NCBI RefSeq assembly: GCF_004328075.1
Contig: NZ_SJFN01000003.1
Coordinates: 13,121 to 77,120 of the forward strand
Direction: 5' to 3'
Source of the DNA: Siculibacillus lacustris
Lineage (GTDB): Bacteria; Pseudomonadota; Alphaproteobacteria; Rhizobiales; Ancalomicrobiaceae
DNA: 64,000 nt
In this document: positions 34,872 to 43,903 of the stretch, piece after piece
How positions within the stretch are numbered: position 1 is the stretch's first letter
Layout: every line of letters begins with the position of its first letter
Translations under genes and position numbers: made by a program
Notes under the pieces: generated by a model
Databases searched by the model: none
What the model was told of the DNA's origin: nothing
Seen by the model: only the letters and a program-made list of their open reading frames with translations

Positions 34872-36053
34872 TCAGCCGAGGCGCCGGACGAGGTCGGTGA
34901 ATTCGGCGTCGGTGACCAGACGCCGGTTGGTGATGGCGATCTTCTTGACCGCGGCGAGGAGGGCGGCATGGCTCGCCTCCGGCACGTCGAGGCCGAGATC
35001 GCGGCACTTGATGCCGATCGAGGCGACGCCACTCTTCTTGCCGAGGACGATGCCGCGCGGCGTATCGAGGATCGTCGACGAATAGGGCTCGATCGCCTGG
35101 GGGATGTGGAACTGGGCGGCGACCGCCCCGGTCTCGCGGATGAACAGGTTCTGTCCGACCACCGCCTTCCACGGCTCCAGCGCATAGCCGGCGATCGCCC
35201 GGAGGCGTTCCGACGCGGCGCGGATGCGGTCGAGGCGGAAGCCGGTCTCGACGCCGTAGAGCAGCTCGAGGGCCATGGCGATCTCGGGCAGGCTGGCATT
35301 GCCGGCCCGTTCGCCGATGCCGTCGACGGTGCCGTGGACCCAGCTGGCGCCGGCGTTGATCGCGGCTATCGCTCCGGCGGTGCCGAGACCGAAGTCGTTG
35401 TGACCGTGCCAATGGATCGGCACGTCACCGGCCCAGGACTTCACGCGCCGAACCAGGAAGTCGACCGCCTCGGGCGAGGCGATGGCCAGCGTGTCGACGA
35501 TCGCCAGTTCCTTGGCGCCGGCGTCCAACGCCGTCTTGTAGGCGGTCTCGAAGAAGTCGAGGTCGGCGCGGGTGGAGTCGACGCCGAAGAAGGCGACGTG
35601 GATGCCGCTCTTCACCGCATGCGCCACGGCATTGCCGATGCGCTGGAGGACCTTGTCACGGGACACTTCGAGGGCGGCGAGCTTGGCGTCGGAGATCGGC
35701 GCCTCGACCACCGCGAACTTCATGCCGAGGTCGGCGACGGCGTCGACGTCCTCGATCATCGCCCGGGCGAAGCCCCAGATTTCGGCCTTCAGGCCGGCCT
35801 GGGAGATCGCGCGGATGGCTTCCTTGTCCTCGTCGGAGACCCGGGGGAAGCCGGCCTCGATGCGGCCGACCCCCAGTCCATCGACCAACTTGGCGATCTC
35901 GAGCTTCCGCTCGGGATCGAAGACCACGCCGACGGCCTGTTCGCCGTCACGCAGCGTCGTGTCGTAGAAGCCGGCGGTCCGCTTCGGGCGGCCGGCGAGG
36001 GCCAGCGCATTGAGGGTGCCGGTCCACACCAGATCGGGATCGATGGTGCTCAT
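34872..36053 (-). CDS. Homocitrate/isopropylmalate synthase-like enzyme
   Basis: 393 residues. HMGL-like barrel with DTTLRDGEQ (residues 31-39) as the first signature and HWHGHNDFGLGTAGAI...GTVDGIGERAGNAS as the second, with two metal-binding His. GQNLFIRETGAV and LGKKSGV in the C-terminal lid match homocitrate synthase-type enzymes. The family joins acetyl-CoA (or another acyl-CoA) to a 2-oxoacid. The neighbours are catabolic (FAH hydrolase, hydratases), not biosynthetic, and no nif or lysine genes are near. The acceptor is therefore unknown, and a retro-aldol direction is possible. Confidence 0.8.
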   Translation of the reverse strand: MSTIDPDLVWTGTLNALALAGRPKRTAGFYDTTLRDGEQAVGVVFDPERKLEIAKLVDGLGVGRIEAGFPRVSDEDKEAIRAISQAGLKAEIWGFARAMIEDVDAVADLGMKFAVVEAPISDAKLAALEVSRDKVLQRIGNAVAHAVKSGIHVAFFGVDSTRADLDFFETAYKTALDAGAKELAIVDTLAIASPEAVDFLVRRVKSWAGDVPIHWHGHNDFGLGTAGAIAAINAGASWVHGTVDGIGERAGNASLPEIAMALELLYGVETGFRLDRIRAASERLRAIAGYALEPWKAVVGQNLFIRETGAVAAQFHIPQAIEPYSSTILDTPRGIVLGKKSGVASIGIKCRDLGLDVPEASHAALLAAVKKIAITNRRLVTDAEFTDLVRRLG

Positions 36054-36063
36054 GTTCCGCCTC

Positions 36064-36960
36064 TCAGAAGCCCTGGAATTCGGGAGCGTCGACGCCGTAG
36101 GCGTCCTTCCACGAAATCACCGGGTTGCGCAGGATGCCGATCTTCTCGATTTCGGCTTCGATCACGTCACCGGGCTTGAGGTACCAGGCCTGGGGATCGG
36201 CGCTGAAGGCGGCCACGCCCGACACCGTTCCGGTGGTCAGGATGTCGCCGGCCGAGAACCCGGTGGGCGAGAACTTGGAGATCAGCTGCGGCAAGGTCAC
36301 CGACATGTGGCTCGAGTTGGAGATCTGCCGCTTCTCGCCGTTGACCCGGAGTTCGAGGGCCAGATTGTAGGGGTCGGGAATCTCGTCGGCGGTGACGATC
36401 CACGGGCCGAACGGGCAGAAGGTGTCGATCGCCTTGGAGAAGCTGAAGTTCGCCGACTGCATCTCGCGGCGCTGGATGTCGCGGGCGGTGATGTCGTTGA
36501 AGATGACGTAGCCGCCGATGTAGTCCTTGGCGTCGGTCTCGGCGATGAACTTGCCCGGCTTGGCGATCACCACACAGAGCTCGAGCTCGTAGTCGAGCTC
36601 CTTGGTCAGATGCTCCGGATAGACGATCGGGGCGTCGGGGCCGATGATCGCGTCGACGTTCTGGAAGAACACGATCCACGGCTTGATCGCCGCCACCCAG
36701 TTCGAACGATCGCCTTCGTGGGCGTGTTCGGCGTAGTTGCCGGCCGAGTGATAGATCTTCTTGGGGATGATCGGGGCCTGGAGCTTCACCGCGGCGAGGG
36801 GGAAGCGGCGGGCGGTCTTGAGGCGCTCGGCGTGATCCTGGACCGGCGTACCGAGCTCGAACAGCGAACGCATGTCGGGCACGTCGAGCACCACGACGTC
36901 CTCGCCCTCGAGGGCTCCGACCAGCTTCTCGTCGCCGACGGCGAATGTGACCAGCTTCAT
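36064..36960 (-). CDS. Fumarylacetoacetate hydrolase (FAH) family protein
   Basis: 298 residues. The metal-binding ELD-like YELELCV Glu pair, the Asp in IFNDITARDIQ and the His in SAGNYAEHAHE fit the FAH domain (about residues 80-295). A short N-terminal domain precedes it. FAH enzymes hydrolyse C-C bonds of 2,4-diketo acids or decarboxylate or tautomerise related acids in aromatic and deoxy-sugar acid pathways. GAGAGGA precedes ATG 36960. First gene of this operon. Likely acts on an acyl-pyruvate-type intermediate. Confidence 0.85.
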   Translation of the reverse strand: MKLVTFAVGDEKLVGALEGEDVVVLDVPDMRSLFELGTPVQDHAERLKTARRFPLAAVKLQAPIIPKKIYHSAGNYAEHAHEGDRSNWVAAIKPWIVFFQNVDAIIGPDAPIVYPEHLTKELDYELELCVVIAKPGKFIAETDAKDYIGGYVIFNDITARDIQRREMQSANFSFSKAIDTFCPFGPWIVTADEIPDPYNLALELRVNGEKRQISNSSHMSVTLPQLISKFSPTGFSAGDILTTGTVSGVAAFSADPQAWYLKPGDVIEAEIEKIGILRNPVISWKDAYGVDAPEFQGF

Positions 36961-37376
36961 GACTTCCTCTCCTGATTTTCGACGCCGGTTCCGGTCTGTG
37001 CCGCCCTCGGCGACGCACCGACCCGTCGCCCGGATCGGGGCGGATCCGGGCAAGTGGGGCAGGGGCGACGCGTTCGGGACGGGAGACCGGCGACCGATCT
37101 GGTTGTCGAGGCGGACTCTAGGGCGACGGCCGTGGCCCGGTCCAATACTCATTCTTGGGAACACCATCGGCGCCGGTTATGGTTCGACGGTGGGAGATCC
37201 GGCGCGTCGGCGCACGCGAAAGCGCCCGACGAGGGGACCCGTCGGGGATGGGCGGCACGGACGTGTCGGAAGGTCGAGGGGCGATGTTGCCCCCCGGGAA
37301 GTCGAGGAGGCGCGCCGCGGCTCGCCTCCTCCCTTCGCAGCGGTTCAGCGACGACCGCGGACGGTCGTCGGCGCGA
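36961..37376. other. Control and terminator region between catabolic operon and amino-acid importer
   Basis: No gene. It should hold the promoter of the FAH operon. A weak dyad TCC-N14-GGA with AT-rich centre lies at 37141-37160, and a good hairpin at 37304-37331 ends the importer transcript. Confidence 0.6.
37304..37331 (-). terminator. Hairpin ending the amino-acid importer operon
   Basis: Perfect 9-bp stem GAGGAGGCG / CGCCTCCTC with a 10-base loop, 45 bases past the binding-protein stop codon. It separates the importer from the FAH operon, implying two transcripts. Confidence 0.55.
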
Positions 37377-38174
37377 TCACTTCAGCATCTCTTCCGGCAG
37401 GGCGACGCCGTTGTAACGCTTGTAGATCTCGTCGAGCTTGCGGTTCTTGAGGTTGGCGTGGACCCACTCGTTGACGGCGGCGCGCAGCGCGTCGTCGCCC
37501 TTGCGGATGCCGACCGCATAGGGGTTGGTCTTGAGGACGAACTTGACCTCCAACGGATTGGCCGGGATGCGCGGGTTGACCGCGGCCATGATCTGCGGCG
37601 AGGAGGCCATGATCCCGACCTGACCGGAGACCAGGGCGGTGACCAGGGTGGAGTCGTCGTCGTAGCGCACGATGTCCGCGCCAACCGCCTGCGCGGTCAC
37701 TTCCTTGTCGTTGGTCGATCCGCGGGTGGTGCCGACCCGCTTGCCGACGATGTCGGCGACGCCCTTGATCGCCACGTCCTTCGGCGCGGCGACGACGCTC
37801 TGGATGACGCCGTAGGGATCGGAGAAGTCGATCACCTTCTTGCGTTCCTCGGTGACGCTGAACGAGGCCATCACCAGGTCGGCCTTGCCGGTCAAGAGGA
37901 AGGCGACCCGATTGGGGCTGGTGACCTCGACGATCTCCAGCGGGTAGCCGAGATGCTCGGCGAGCAGGCGGGCGCTTTCGACGTCGGCGCCGATCGGCTG
38001 CATCGTGGCGTCGGTCATGCCGAAGGGCGGCGAGCCGAGGTCGACGGCGATCAGCACCTTCTTGCGCGCCTTGATGTCGGCGAGGGTGTCGGCGCGGGCC
38101 CGGGTCGGGGCGCCGATCAGCGTACCGGCGGCGACGAGCCCCAGGGACGAGGCGAGAAAATCACGGCGTTTCAT
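37377..38174 (-). CDS. ABC transporter substrate-binding protein, polar amino-acid type
   Basis: 265 residues. A leader MKRRDFLASSLGLVAAGTL with two Arg and Asp-Phe-Leu resembles a Tat or atypical Sec signal, cut near ARA-D. Mature domain is SBP family 3: KVLIAVDLGSPPFGMTDATM and VMASFSVTEERKKVIDFSDPY and GTTRGSTNDKEV. Family 3 proteins bind amino acids or related organic acids. Its permease and ATPase genes lie upstream in the same operon. The true ligand may be the substrate of the neighbouring catabolic operon (inference). Confidence 0.88.
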   Translation of the reverse strand: MKRRDFLASSLGLVAAGTLIGAPTRARADTLADIKARKKVLIAVDLGSPPFGMTDATMQPIGADVESARLLAEHLGYPLEIVEVTSPNRVAFLLTGKADLVMASFSVTEERKKVIDFSDPYGVIQSVVAAPKDVAIKGVADIVGKRVGTTRGSTNDKEVTAQAVGADIVRYDDDSTLVTALVSGQVGIMASSPQIMAAVNPRIPANPLEVKFVLKTNPYAVGIRKGDDALRAAVNEWVHANLKNRKLDEIYKRYNGVALPEEMLK

Positions 38175-38255
38175 GGGGTTCCATCCTCGGGTTTCGCGGC
38201 GCCGTTCGAGCGACGGGCCGTCGGTTTCTGGTTGCGACGGTAGCGCGCCGGCAGC

Positions 38256-38984
38256 TCACATTTCGCCGCCGACGAACTTTCTCAATTCGGGGGTCTGCGG
38301 ATCGTCGAGCATGGCGCCCGGCCCGGTTTCCCACACGGTTCCGCGGTGCATGTAGACGACCTTGGTCGCGACCTTGCGGGCGAAGGACATCTCGTGGGTG
38401 ACCAGGATCATCGTCATGCCGCCGCGCGCCAGGTCCTCCATCACCTTGAGCACCTCGCCGGTCAGTTGCGGGTCGAGCGCCGAGGTGACCTCGTCGAACA
38501 GCATCAGTTTGGGCTGCATGGCCAGCGATCGGGCGATCGCCACCCGCTGCTGCTGGCCGCCGGACAGTTGCTCCGGATAGTGATCGGCCTTCTCGGCGAG
38601 CCCGACGCGGGCCAGCACGTCCTGAGCGAGGGTGCGGGCGTCGGCCTTGGACAGGGACTTCACGCACATCGGCGCCAGCATGATGTTCTGCTCGGCGGTG
38701 AGATGGGGGAAGAGGTTGTAGCTCTGGAAGACGATGCCGACGTCGCGGCGTAGGGCGCGGCGGTCGAGCTTGGGATCGTGGACGGCGTGACCGCAGACCT
38801 CGATGGTGCCCTCCTCGATCCGTTCGAGCGCGTTGATGCAGCGCAGCGCCGTCGACTTGCCGGATCCCGACTGGCCGATCACCGCGGCCACTTCGCCGCG
38901 CCCGACCTCGAAGGAGACGCCGTTCAGGACCTTGACCGCGCCGAACCGCTTGTGGACGTTGGTGAGACTAACGACGGCCGACAT
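38256..38984 (-). CDS. Amino-acid ABC transporter ATP-binding protein
   Basis: 242 residues of the GlnQ/HisP group. Walker A GQSGSGKST, Q-loop VFQSYNLFPHLT, signature LSGGQQQR. Walker B is LMLFDEVTSALDP with Val where Pro is usual. The start ATG 38984 lies inside the 3' end of the second permease gene (17-bp overlap), with AAGGAA as ribosome site. Powers the importer with the two permeases and the family 3 binding protein. Confidence 0.93.
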   Translation of the reverse strand: MSAVVSLTNVHKRFGAVKVLNGVSFEVGRGEVAAVIGQSGSGKSTALRCINALERIEEGTIEVCGHAVHDPKLDRRALRRDVGIVFQSYNLFPHLTAEQNIMLAPMCVKSLSKADARTLAQDVLARVGLAEKADHYPEQLSGGQQQRVAIARSLAMQPKLMLFDEVTSALDPQLTGEVLKVMEDLARGGMTMILVTHEMSFARKVATKVVYMHRGTVWETGPGAMLDDPQTPELRKFVGGEM

Positions 38985-39621
38985 TGAGCTTCCTTTCGAG
39001 GCTTCGGCTCCAGGTCGAGAGAGGGAAGCAGATGGCAAAATAGAAGATTGCGACGATCACGAAGATCTTGAAAGGCTCGAAGATCGAATTGTTGATGACC
39101 TTGCCGGCCTGCGACAGCTCGATGAAGCCGACCACCGACGCCAGCGAGGTGTTCTTGACGATCTGGACCATGAAGCCGACCGTCGACGGCGTGGCGATCT
39201 TCACCGCCTGGGGCAGGATCACCCGCGTCATGCGTTGCCAGCGGGTCATCGCCAGACATTCGGCGGCCTCCCACTGGGTCTTGGGCACCGATTCGATGCA
39301 GCCGCGCCAGATCTCGGCGAGGAAGCCGGAGGCGTAGATGGTCAGGCCGACGCCGGCGGCGAGGATCGCCGGGACGCGGTTGAAGCCGAGGATGGCGACG
39401 CCGAAATAGATCAGGAACAACAGGATCAGCAGCGGTGTGCCCTGGATGATCTGGATGTAGACCGCCGCGGCGTTGCGCACCCAGCGGTTCGGCGAGATGC
39501 GGGCGAGGGCCATGGCGAAGCCGAGCAGGCCGCCGCCGAGGAAGGCGATCGCCGACAGGCCGATCGTCCACAGCGCGGCCCAGCTCAGATATTCGAGATG
39601 GACGATGGTGAAGGTCGGCAT
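38968..39621 (-). CDS. Amino-acid ABC transporter permease
   Basis: 217 residues with about five membrane helices of the HisM/GlnP family. IIQGTPLLILLFLIYFG, GFLAEIWRGCIESVPKTQWEAAECLAM and RVILPQAVKIATP are the family's ATPase-coupling motifs. Pairs with the adjacent permease as a heterodimer. The 3' end overlaps the ATPase gene by 17 bp. Confidence 0.92.
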   Translation of the reverse strand: MPTFTIVHLEYLSWAALWTIGLSAIAFLGGGLLGFAMALARISPNRWVRNAAAVYIQIIQGTPLLILLFLIYFGVAILGFNRVPAILAAGVGLTIYASGFLAEIWRGCIESVPKTQWEAAECLAMTRWQRMTRVILPQAVKIATPSTVGFMVQIVKNTSLASVVGFIELSQAGKVINNSIFEPFKIFVIVAIFYFAICFPLSTWSRSLERKLNVGRR

Positions 39622-39632
39622 GGTCGGACCTC

Positions 39633-40316
39633 TCAGAGCGGCGTGCCGAGTTTGCGGCGACGGACGAAGGCGACGAGGCCGAAGCCCATGAACCCGAGCC
39701 GCACCACCATCGACAGCGCCAGATAGAGGACGCCGACCACGATGTAGGTCTCGAAGCTGCGGAAGGTGTCGGACTGGATGCGGTTGGCGACGGCGGTCAG
39801 TTCCTCGGCGGAGATCTGCGAGGTGATCGACGAGGCGAGCATCAGCAGCACATATTGGCTGGTCAGCGCCGGATAGACCCGCTCGATCGCCGGGCGCAGG
39901 ATGACGTGCCAATAGGTCTGGACGCGGCTGAGGCCGAGACATTCGGCGGCTTCGAGCTGGGCCTTGTGGATCGACTCGATGCCGGCGCGGACGATCTCGC
40001 AGGTGTAGGCACCGACGTTGACGACCAGCGCGGCGACCGCTGCGAAGTTCGCCGAGAGGTGGATGCCGAGGGTGGCGATGCCGAAATAGACCAGGAAGAT
40101 CTGCACCAGCAGCGGGGTGTTGCGGATCACCTCGACATAGGTGGCGATCACGGCACGCACCCAGGGCGATCCGTCGGCGCGACCGATGGCGCAGAGCGTG
40201 CCCAGGGCAAACCCGAGCACCGTGGCGACCGCCGACAGTTGCAGCGTCAGCCAGACACCCAGCGCGAATTCACGCCAATAGGGCAGGAGGGCGAGGAAGT
40301 CGAACCGGTAGCTCAT
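39633..40316 (-). CDS. Amino-acid ABC transporter permease
   Basis: 227 residues, same HisM/GlnP family. YVEVIRNTPLLVQIFLVYFG and YTCEIVRAGIESIHKAQLEAAECLGL, then ILRPAIERVYPAL. First gene of the importer operon. Divergent from the GntR regulator across a 167-bp region that has an operator-like dyad overlapping a candidate -10 box (TACAAT, 40427-40422). Confidence 0.92.
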   Translation of the reverse strand: MSYRFDFLALLPYWREFALGVWLTLQLSAVATVLGFALGTLCAIGRADGSPWVRAVIATYVEVIRNTPLLVQIFLVYFGIATLGIHLSANFAAVAALVVNVGAYTCEIVRAGIESIHKAQLEAAECLGLSRVQTYWHVILRPAIERVYPALTSQYVLLMLASSITSQISAEELTAVANRIQSDTFRSFETYIVVGVLYLALSMVVRLGFMGFGLVAFVRRRKLGTPL

Positions 40317-40422
40317 CGCCGGCCCCGCGTCGTCGGACCGGCGCGGCGCGAATCGAGCCTCGGATACCTCTGCGACCGCTGTGCGCGCGGTGCTTTCGCC
40401 ATGCCATCCTCCCCAGGAGCCA

Positions 40423-40440
40423 TTGTATTTTTATGCACAA
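40423..40440. promoter_or_regulatory. Candidate GntR operator
   Basis: TTGT-N10-ACAA dyad in an AT-rich patch, overlapping the leftward -10 candidate of the importer operon. The TTGT/ACAA arms fit FadR-type GntR sites. If the regulator were translated from ATG 40433, this site would lie in its first codons, which argues for a later start. Confidence 0.4.
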
Positions 40441-40448
40441 AGTCCCCA

Positions 40449-40476
40449 TTGGCGGGACGCTGTCAATCGCTATTCT
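40449..40476 (+). promoter_or_regulatory. Candidate gntR promoter
   Basis: TTGGCG (40449-40454), a 16-bp spacer and TATTCT (40471-40476). Its start point would be near 40483, so the ATG at 40484 would be leaderless and the GTG at 40535 would have a 52-base leader. Confidence 0.35.
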
Positions 40477-40483
40477 AGGGAAA

Positions 40484-41440
40484 ATGGTCGATGACCGCCT
40501 CGGCGGATCGTCGTCTCGAAGGGCGGAACGCAGCGTGAAGAGCAACACCGTCTACAAGCGCGCCTACAACCGTTGCCTGGAGCTGATCGCCGACCGGGCG
40601 GTGGCGACCGTCCTGCCGTCGGAAGCCGATCTGGCGCGGCGGCTCGACGTCAGCCGCACCACCGTGCGCGCGGTCCTGCGAGCGCTGACCGACGCGGGAC
40701 TCGCCGAGGCGGTCGGTCCGCACCGCGTTCTGGCGCGCCGGCCGGAAGCCTCGGATCGCTTTCCCGAGCCCCAGACCGAATCGGTCGGGGCGGCGGTCGA
40801 GCGGCAGTTCATGGAATGGACGCTGCAGGGCGACTTCCGGGCCGGACAGAGCATCAACTGCGCCGAACTCGCGCGCAAATTCGCCACCTCGACCACGGCG
40901 ATCCGCGAATATCTGACCCATTTCCAGCATTTCGGGCTGGTCGAGCGACGGCCCAACAGTTCCTGGGTGTTCAAGGGGGTGACCACCGACTTCGCCGCCG
41001 AGATCTACGAGATCCGCGAGATGTTCGAGATCCGCTCGGCCCATCGCTTCGCCGAACTCGCGCCCGACCATCCCGCCTGGGGCGAATTGGCGGCGATCGA
41101 GGAGGCGCATCGGCTGCTGCTCGACCACATCGACATCCGCTACCGCGAATTCTCGCGGCTCGACGAGCGGCTGCATCGGCTGATCCACGAAGCCTCGCGC
41201 AACCGCTTCATCCAGAACTTCCACGACGTGATCTCGATGATCTTCCACTACCACTACCAGTGGAACAAGGCCGACGAGCGCGAGCGCAACACTGCGGCGG
41301 TGCACGAGCATCTCGCCTATATCGCGGCGCTGCGCAGCTGCGATCGGGCGGCGATCGACGCCGCCTGTCGGGCGCATCTGAAGACGGCGCGCGCCACCTT
41401 GCTGCGATCGATCGACGCCGGGCCGTTCAAGACCGGCTGA
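40484..41440 (+). CDS. GntR family regulator with two winged helices
   Basis: 318 residues from ATG 40484; starts at 40433 (ATG) and 40535 (GTG) are also possible. Residues about 20-80 form a GntR winged helix (LPSEADLARRLDVSRTTVRAVLRALTDAGL). Residues about 102-165 look like a second one (INCAELARKFATSTTAIREYLTHFQHFGLVERR). The rest is an FCD-like all-helical sensor with His and Asp residues (EIREMFEIRSAHR, LHRLIHEASRNRF). The usual family has one winged helix, so the tandem arrangement is odd. It is divergent from the amino-acid importer and is its probable regulator. Confidence 0.85.
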   Translation: MVDDRLGGSSSRRAERSVKSNTVYKRAYNRCLELIADRAVATVLPSEADLARRLDVSRTTVRAVLRALTDAGLAEAVGPHRVLARRPEASDRFPEPQTESVGAAVERQFMEWTLQGDFRAGQSINCAELARKFATSTTAIREYLTHFQHFGLVERRPNSSWVFKGVTTDFAAEIYEIREMFEIRSAHRFAELAPDHPAWGELAAIEEAHRLLLDHIDIRYREFSRLDERLHRLIHEASRNRFIQNFHDVISMIFHYHYQWNKADERERNTAAVHEHLAYIAALRSCDRAAIDAACRAHLKTARATLLRSIDAGPFKTG

Positions 41441-41461
41441 CGGCGTCGATCGACCGGGGGC

Positions 41462-42511
41462 TCAGGCGTCGCCGGCAGCTTTCGCGGGTTTCGGCGGCGG
41501 GCTCGCGGGGGCGTTCTGGCGGGCGATCATCCAGCCGGGATATTCGGGCGGCAGGGCCGAGACCGCGTCGAGGCGGGCGAGCTCCTCGGCGGAGAGCACC
41601 AGATCGGCGGCGGCGAGGTTGTCGTCGAGCTGGGCGAGCGAGGTCACGCCGATGATCACCGACATCACGAAGGGTCGGGCCAGCACCCAGGCGAGGGCGA
41701 CGCGGGCGACCGAGGTGGCGTGCGCGGCGGCGATCGGGCGCATGGCGTCGACGACTGCGAAGGCGCGGGTGCGGTCGACCGGCGGGAAGTCGAAGACGGC
41801 GCGGCGGGCGCCGTCGGGGCCGTTGCCGTCGCGGTCGAACTTGCCGGAGAGCAGGCCGCCGGCGAGCGGGCTCCACACCATCAGGCCGACCTTCTCCTCG
41901 AGGAGCAGCGGCGCGATCTCGCGTTCGAGGTCGCGGCCGGCGATCGAATAATAGGCCTGGAGGGTGGCGAGCCGAGCCCAGCCGTGGGCGTCGGCGATGC
42001 CCAGCGCCTTCATGATCTTCCACGCCGGCCAGTTGGAGACGCCGACGTAGCGCACATGCCCCTGGCGCACCAGATCGTCGAGCGCCCGCACGGTCTCCTC
42101 GACCGGGGTGACCGGATCGAGGCCGTGGATCTGGTAGAGGTCGATGTAGTCGGTGCCGAGCCGCTTCAGGCTGGCCTTGACGCCGTCGATGATGTGGCCG
42201 CGCGAGGCGCCGCGATCGTTGGGGCCGGGCCCGACCGAGCCGAACACCTTGGTGGCGAGGACGATGTCGGAGCGGCGGCCGGCGGCGGCGATGGCGCGGC
42301 CGGTGATCTCCTCCGACAGGCCCTCGGAATAGACGTCGGCGGTGTCGATGAAATTGACCCCGGCGTCGACGGCGCGGGCGACCAGGCGATCGGCGATCGA
42401 CTGGTCGAGGGTGCCGATCGCCGTCCAGAAGCCGCGACCACCGAAGGTCATGGTGCCGAGGCAGATCTCCGAGACCTTCAGGCCGGTCCCGCCGAGTGTC
42501 TTGTAGCGCAT
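41462..42511 (-). CDS. Aldo/keto reductase
   Basis: 349 residues of the AKR barrel (YajO/Tas-like). [24 protein letters not shown] opens it, [11 protein letters not shown] carries Asp and Tyr, ATKVFG the Lys and YQIHGLD the His. ATG 42511 is preceded by GAGG at 6 bases; an in-frame ATG at 42523 is less well placed. It follows the Gfo/Idh gene after 195 bases with a strong hairpin, so it may be a separate unit. Could reduce keto-sugars formed by the neighbouring dehydrogenase. Confidence 0.88.
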   Translation of the reverse strand: MRYKTLGGTGLKVSEICLGTMTFGGRGFWTAIGTLDQSIADRLVARAVDAGVNFIDTADVYSEGLSEEITGRAIAAAGRRSDIVLATKVFGSVGPGPNDRGASRGHIIDGVKASLKRLGTDYIDLYQIHGLDPVTPVEETVRALDDLVRQGHVRYVGVSNWPAWKIMKALGIADAHGWARLATLQAYYSIAGRDLEREIAPLLLEEKVGLMVWSPLAGGLLSGKFDRDGNGPDGARRAVFDFPPVDRTRAFAVVDAMRPIAAAHATSVARVALAWVLARPFVMSVIIGVTSLAQLDDNLAAADLVLSAEELARLDAVSALPPEYPGWMIARQNAPASPPPKPAKAAGDA

Positions 42512-42600
42512 GGCGATCCTCATGGGAAAACGCGACCCGCGGCGGTCGGCGACCGGCGGGCGCGACGAAAATGATCGAGCGTCGCAGCGGCGACACGCGT

Positions 42601-42631
42601 TCGCCGGCCGGAGGGAGCCCCCGGCCGGCGA
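42601..42631 (-). terminator. Strong hairpin after Gfo/Idh gene
   Basis: Perfect 11-bp stem TCGCCGGCCGG / CCGGCCGGCGA with a 9-base loop, 76 bases after the dehydrogenase stop and before the AKR gene on the same strand. Confidence 0.55.
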
Positions 42632-42706
42632 TCACGCCACCGCCATCATGATCGTCGGCGCGGCGTCGGGCCATCCCCGGCGGGCGCGGCGGCGATCACG
42701 TCGTCG

Positions 42707-43891
42707 TCAGACCGCGTCGAGGCGGGTCCAGGCGGCATCGGCGCGACCCGAGGCCACCGCGGCGGCGATGAAGCGCACACCGCGCACACCGTCGCGGACC
42801 GTCGGAACCACGGTCGCGGCGGAGTCGGGCGCACGCTTCTCGAGACGCGCCGTCAGGAGTTCGGCGGCGTCGGCGTAGATCTGGGCGAAGCCCTCGAGAT
42901 AGCCCTCGGGGTGGCCGCTCGGCACCCGGCTGGCGTGAGCGGCGGCGGCGTCGGCGCCGGCGCCGGCGCGGATGATGGTGCGCGGCGGTTCGCCGAACAC
43001 GGTGAAGCGCAGCTCGTTGGGGCTCTCCTGTGCCCATTCCAGGCCGCCGGTTTCGCCATAGACCCGGAGCCGCAGGGCATTGGCGTTGCCGGGGGCGACC
43101 TGGCTGCACCACAGGGTGCCGCGGGCGCCGCCGGCATAGCGCATCAGCACGCCGGCGTTGTCGTCGAGGCGCCGGCCGGGCACGAAGCTCGACAGATCGG
43201 CGGCGACCGCCTCGCAGGTCAGGCCGGAGACGTATTCGGCGAGATTGAAGGCATGGCTGCCGATGTCGCCGAGCGAGCCGCCGGCACCGTTGCGGGCGGG
43301 ATCGGCGCGCCATGCGGCCTGTTTCTGGCCGGTGGTCTCCAGCGCGGTGGTCAGCCAGTCCTGGGGATATTCGACCTGGACCACCCGGACCTTGCCGATC
43401 GCTCCGGCCGCGACCATGCCGCGGGCCTGCCGGACCATCGGATAGCCGGTGTAGTTGTGGGTCAGGACGAAGACCTGGCCGGTCTTGTCGACCAGCGCCG
43501 CCAGCGCCTCGGCTTCCGCGACGGTCATGGTCATCGGCTTGTCGCAGATGACGGCGATGCCGGCCTCGAGGAAGGCCTTGGCGGCGGGGAAGTGGACGTT
43601 GTTGGGGGTGACGATCGCCACCGCGTCGATGCCGTCGGGCCGCGCGGCTTCGGTCTTCGCCATGACGGCGAAGTCGGTGTAGGCGCGGTCCGGGGCGAGG
43701 CGCAGGTCGGCGGCGGAGGCGAGCGCGCGGGCCGGGTCGGCGGAGAGCGCGGCGGCGACCAGTTCGTAGCGATCGTCGATGCGGGCGGCGATGCGATGGA
43801 CGGCGCCGATGAAGGCGCCGCGGCCGCCGCCGACCATGCCGAGCCGCAGACGGCGGCCGACCGAGGCGTCGGAAGATCCTTCGATGGTCAT
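42707..43891 (-). CDS. Gfo/Idh/MocA family oxidoreductase
   Basis: 394 residues. N-terminal Rossmann fold with GMVGGGRGAFIGAVHR (about 18-33). VICDKPMT carries the catalytic Lys (the usual EKP is DKP here). The C-terminal alpha/beta domain has GDIGSHAFNLAEY with Asp and His. The family oxidises sugars, inositols or 3-positions of disaccharides with NAD(P). It is close to the sugar-phosphate isomerase gene upstream (12 bases), so the two form a pair acting on the imported sugar. Confidence 0.9.
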   Translation of the reverse strand: MTIEGSSDASVGRRLRLGMVGGGRGAFIGAVHRIAARIDDRYELVAAALSADPARALASAADLRLAPDRAYTDFAVMAKTEAARPDGIDAVAIVTPNNVHFPAAKAFLEAGIAVICDKPMTMTVAEAEALAALVDKTGQVFVLTHNYTGYPMVRQARGMVAAGAIGKVRVVQVEYPQDWLTTALETTGQKQAAWRADPARNGAGGSLGDIGSHAFNLAEYVSGLTCEAVAADLSSFVPGRRLDDNAGVLMRYAGGARGTLWCSQVAPGNANALRLRVYGETGGLEWAQESPNELRFTVFGEPPRTIIRAGAGADAAAAHASRVPSGHPEGYLEGFAQIYADAAELLTARLEKRAPDSAATVVPTVRDGVRGVRFIAAAVASGRADAAWTRLDAV

Positions 43892-43903
43892 GGTCGGGTC
43901 CTC

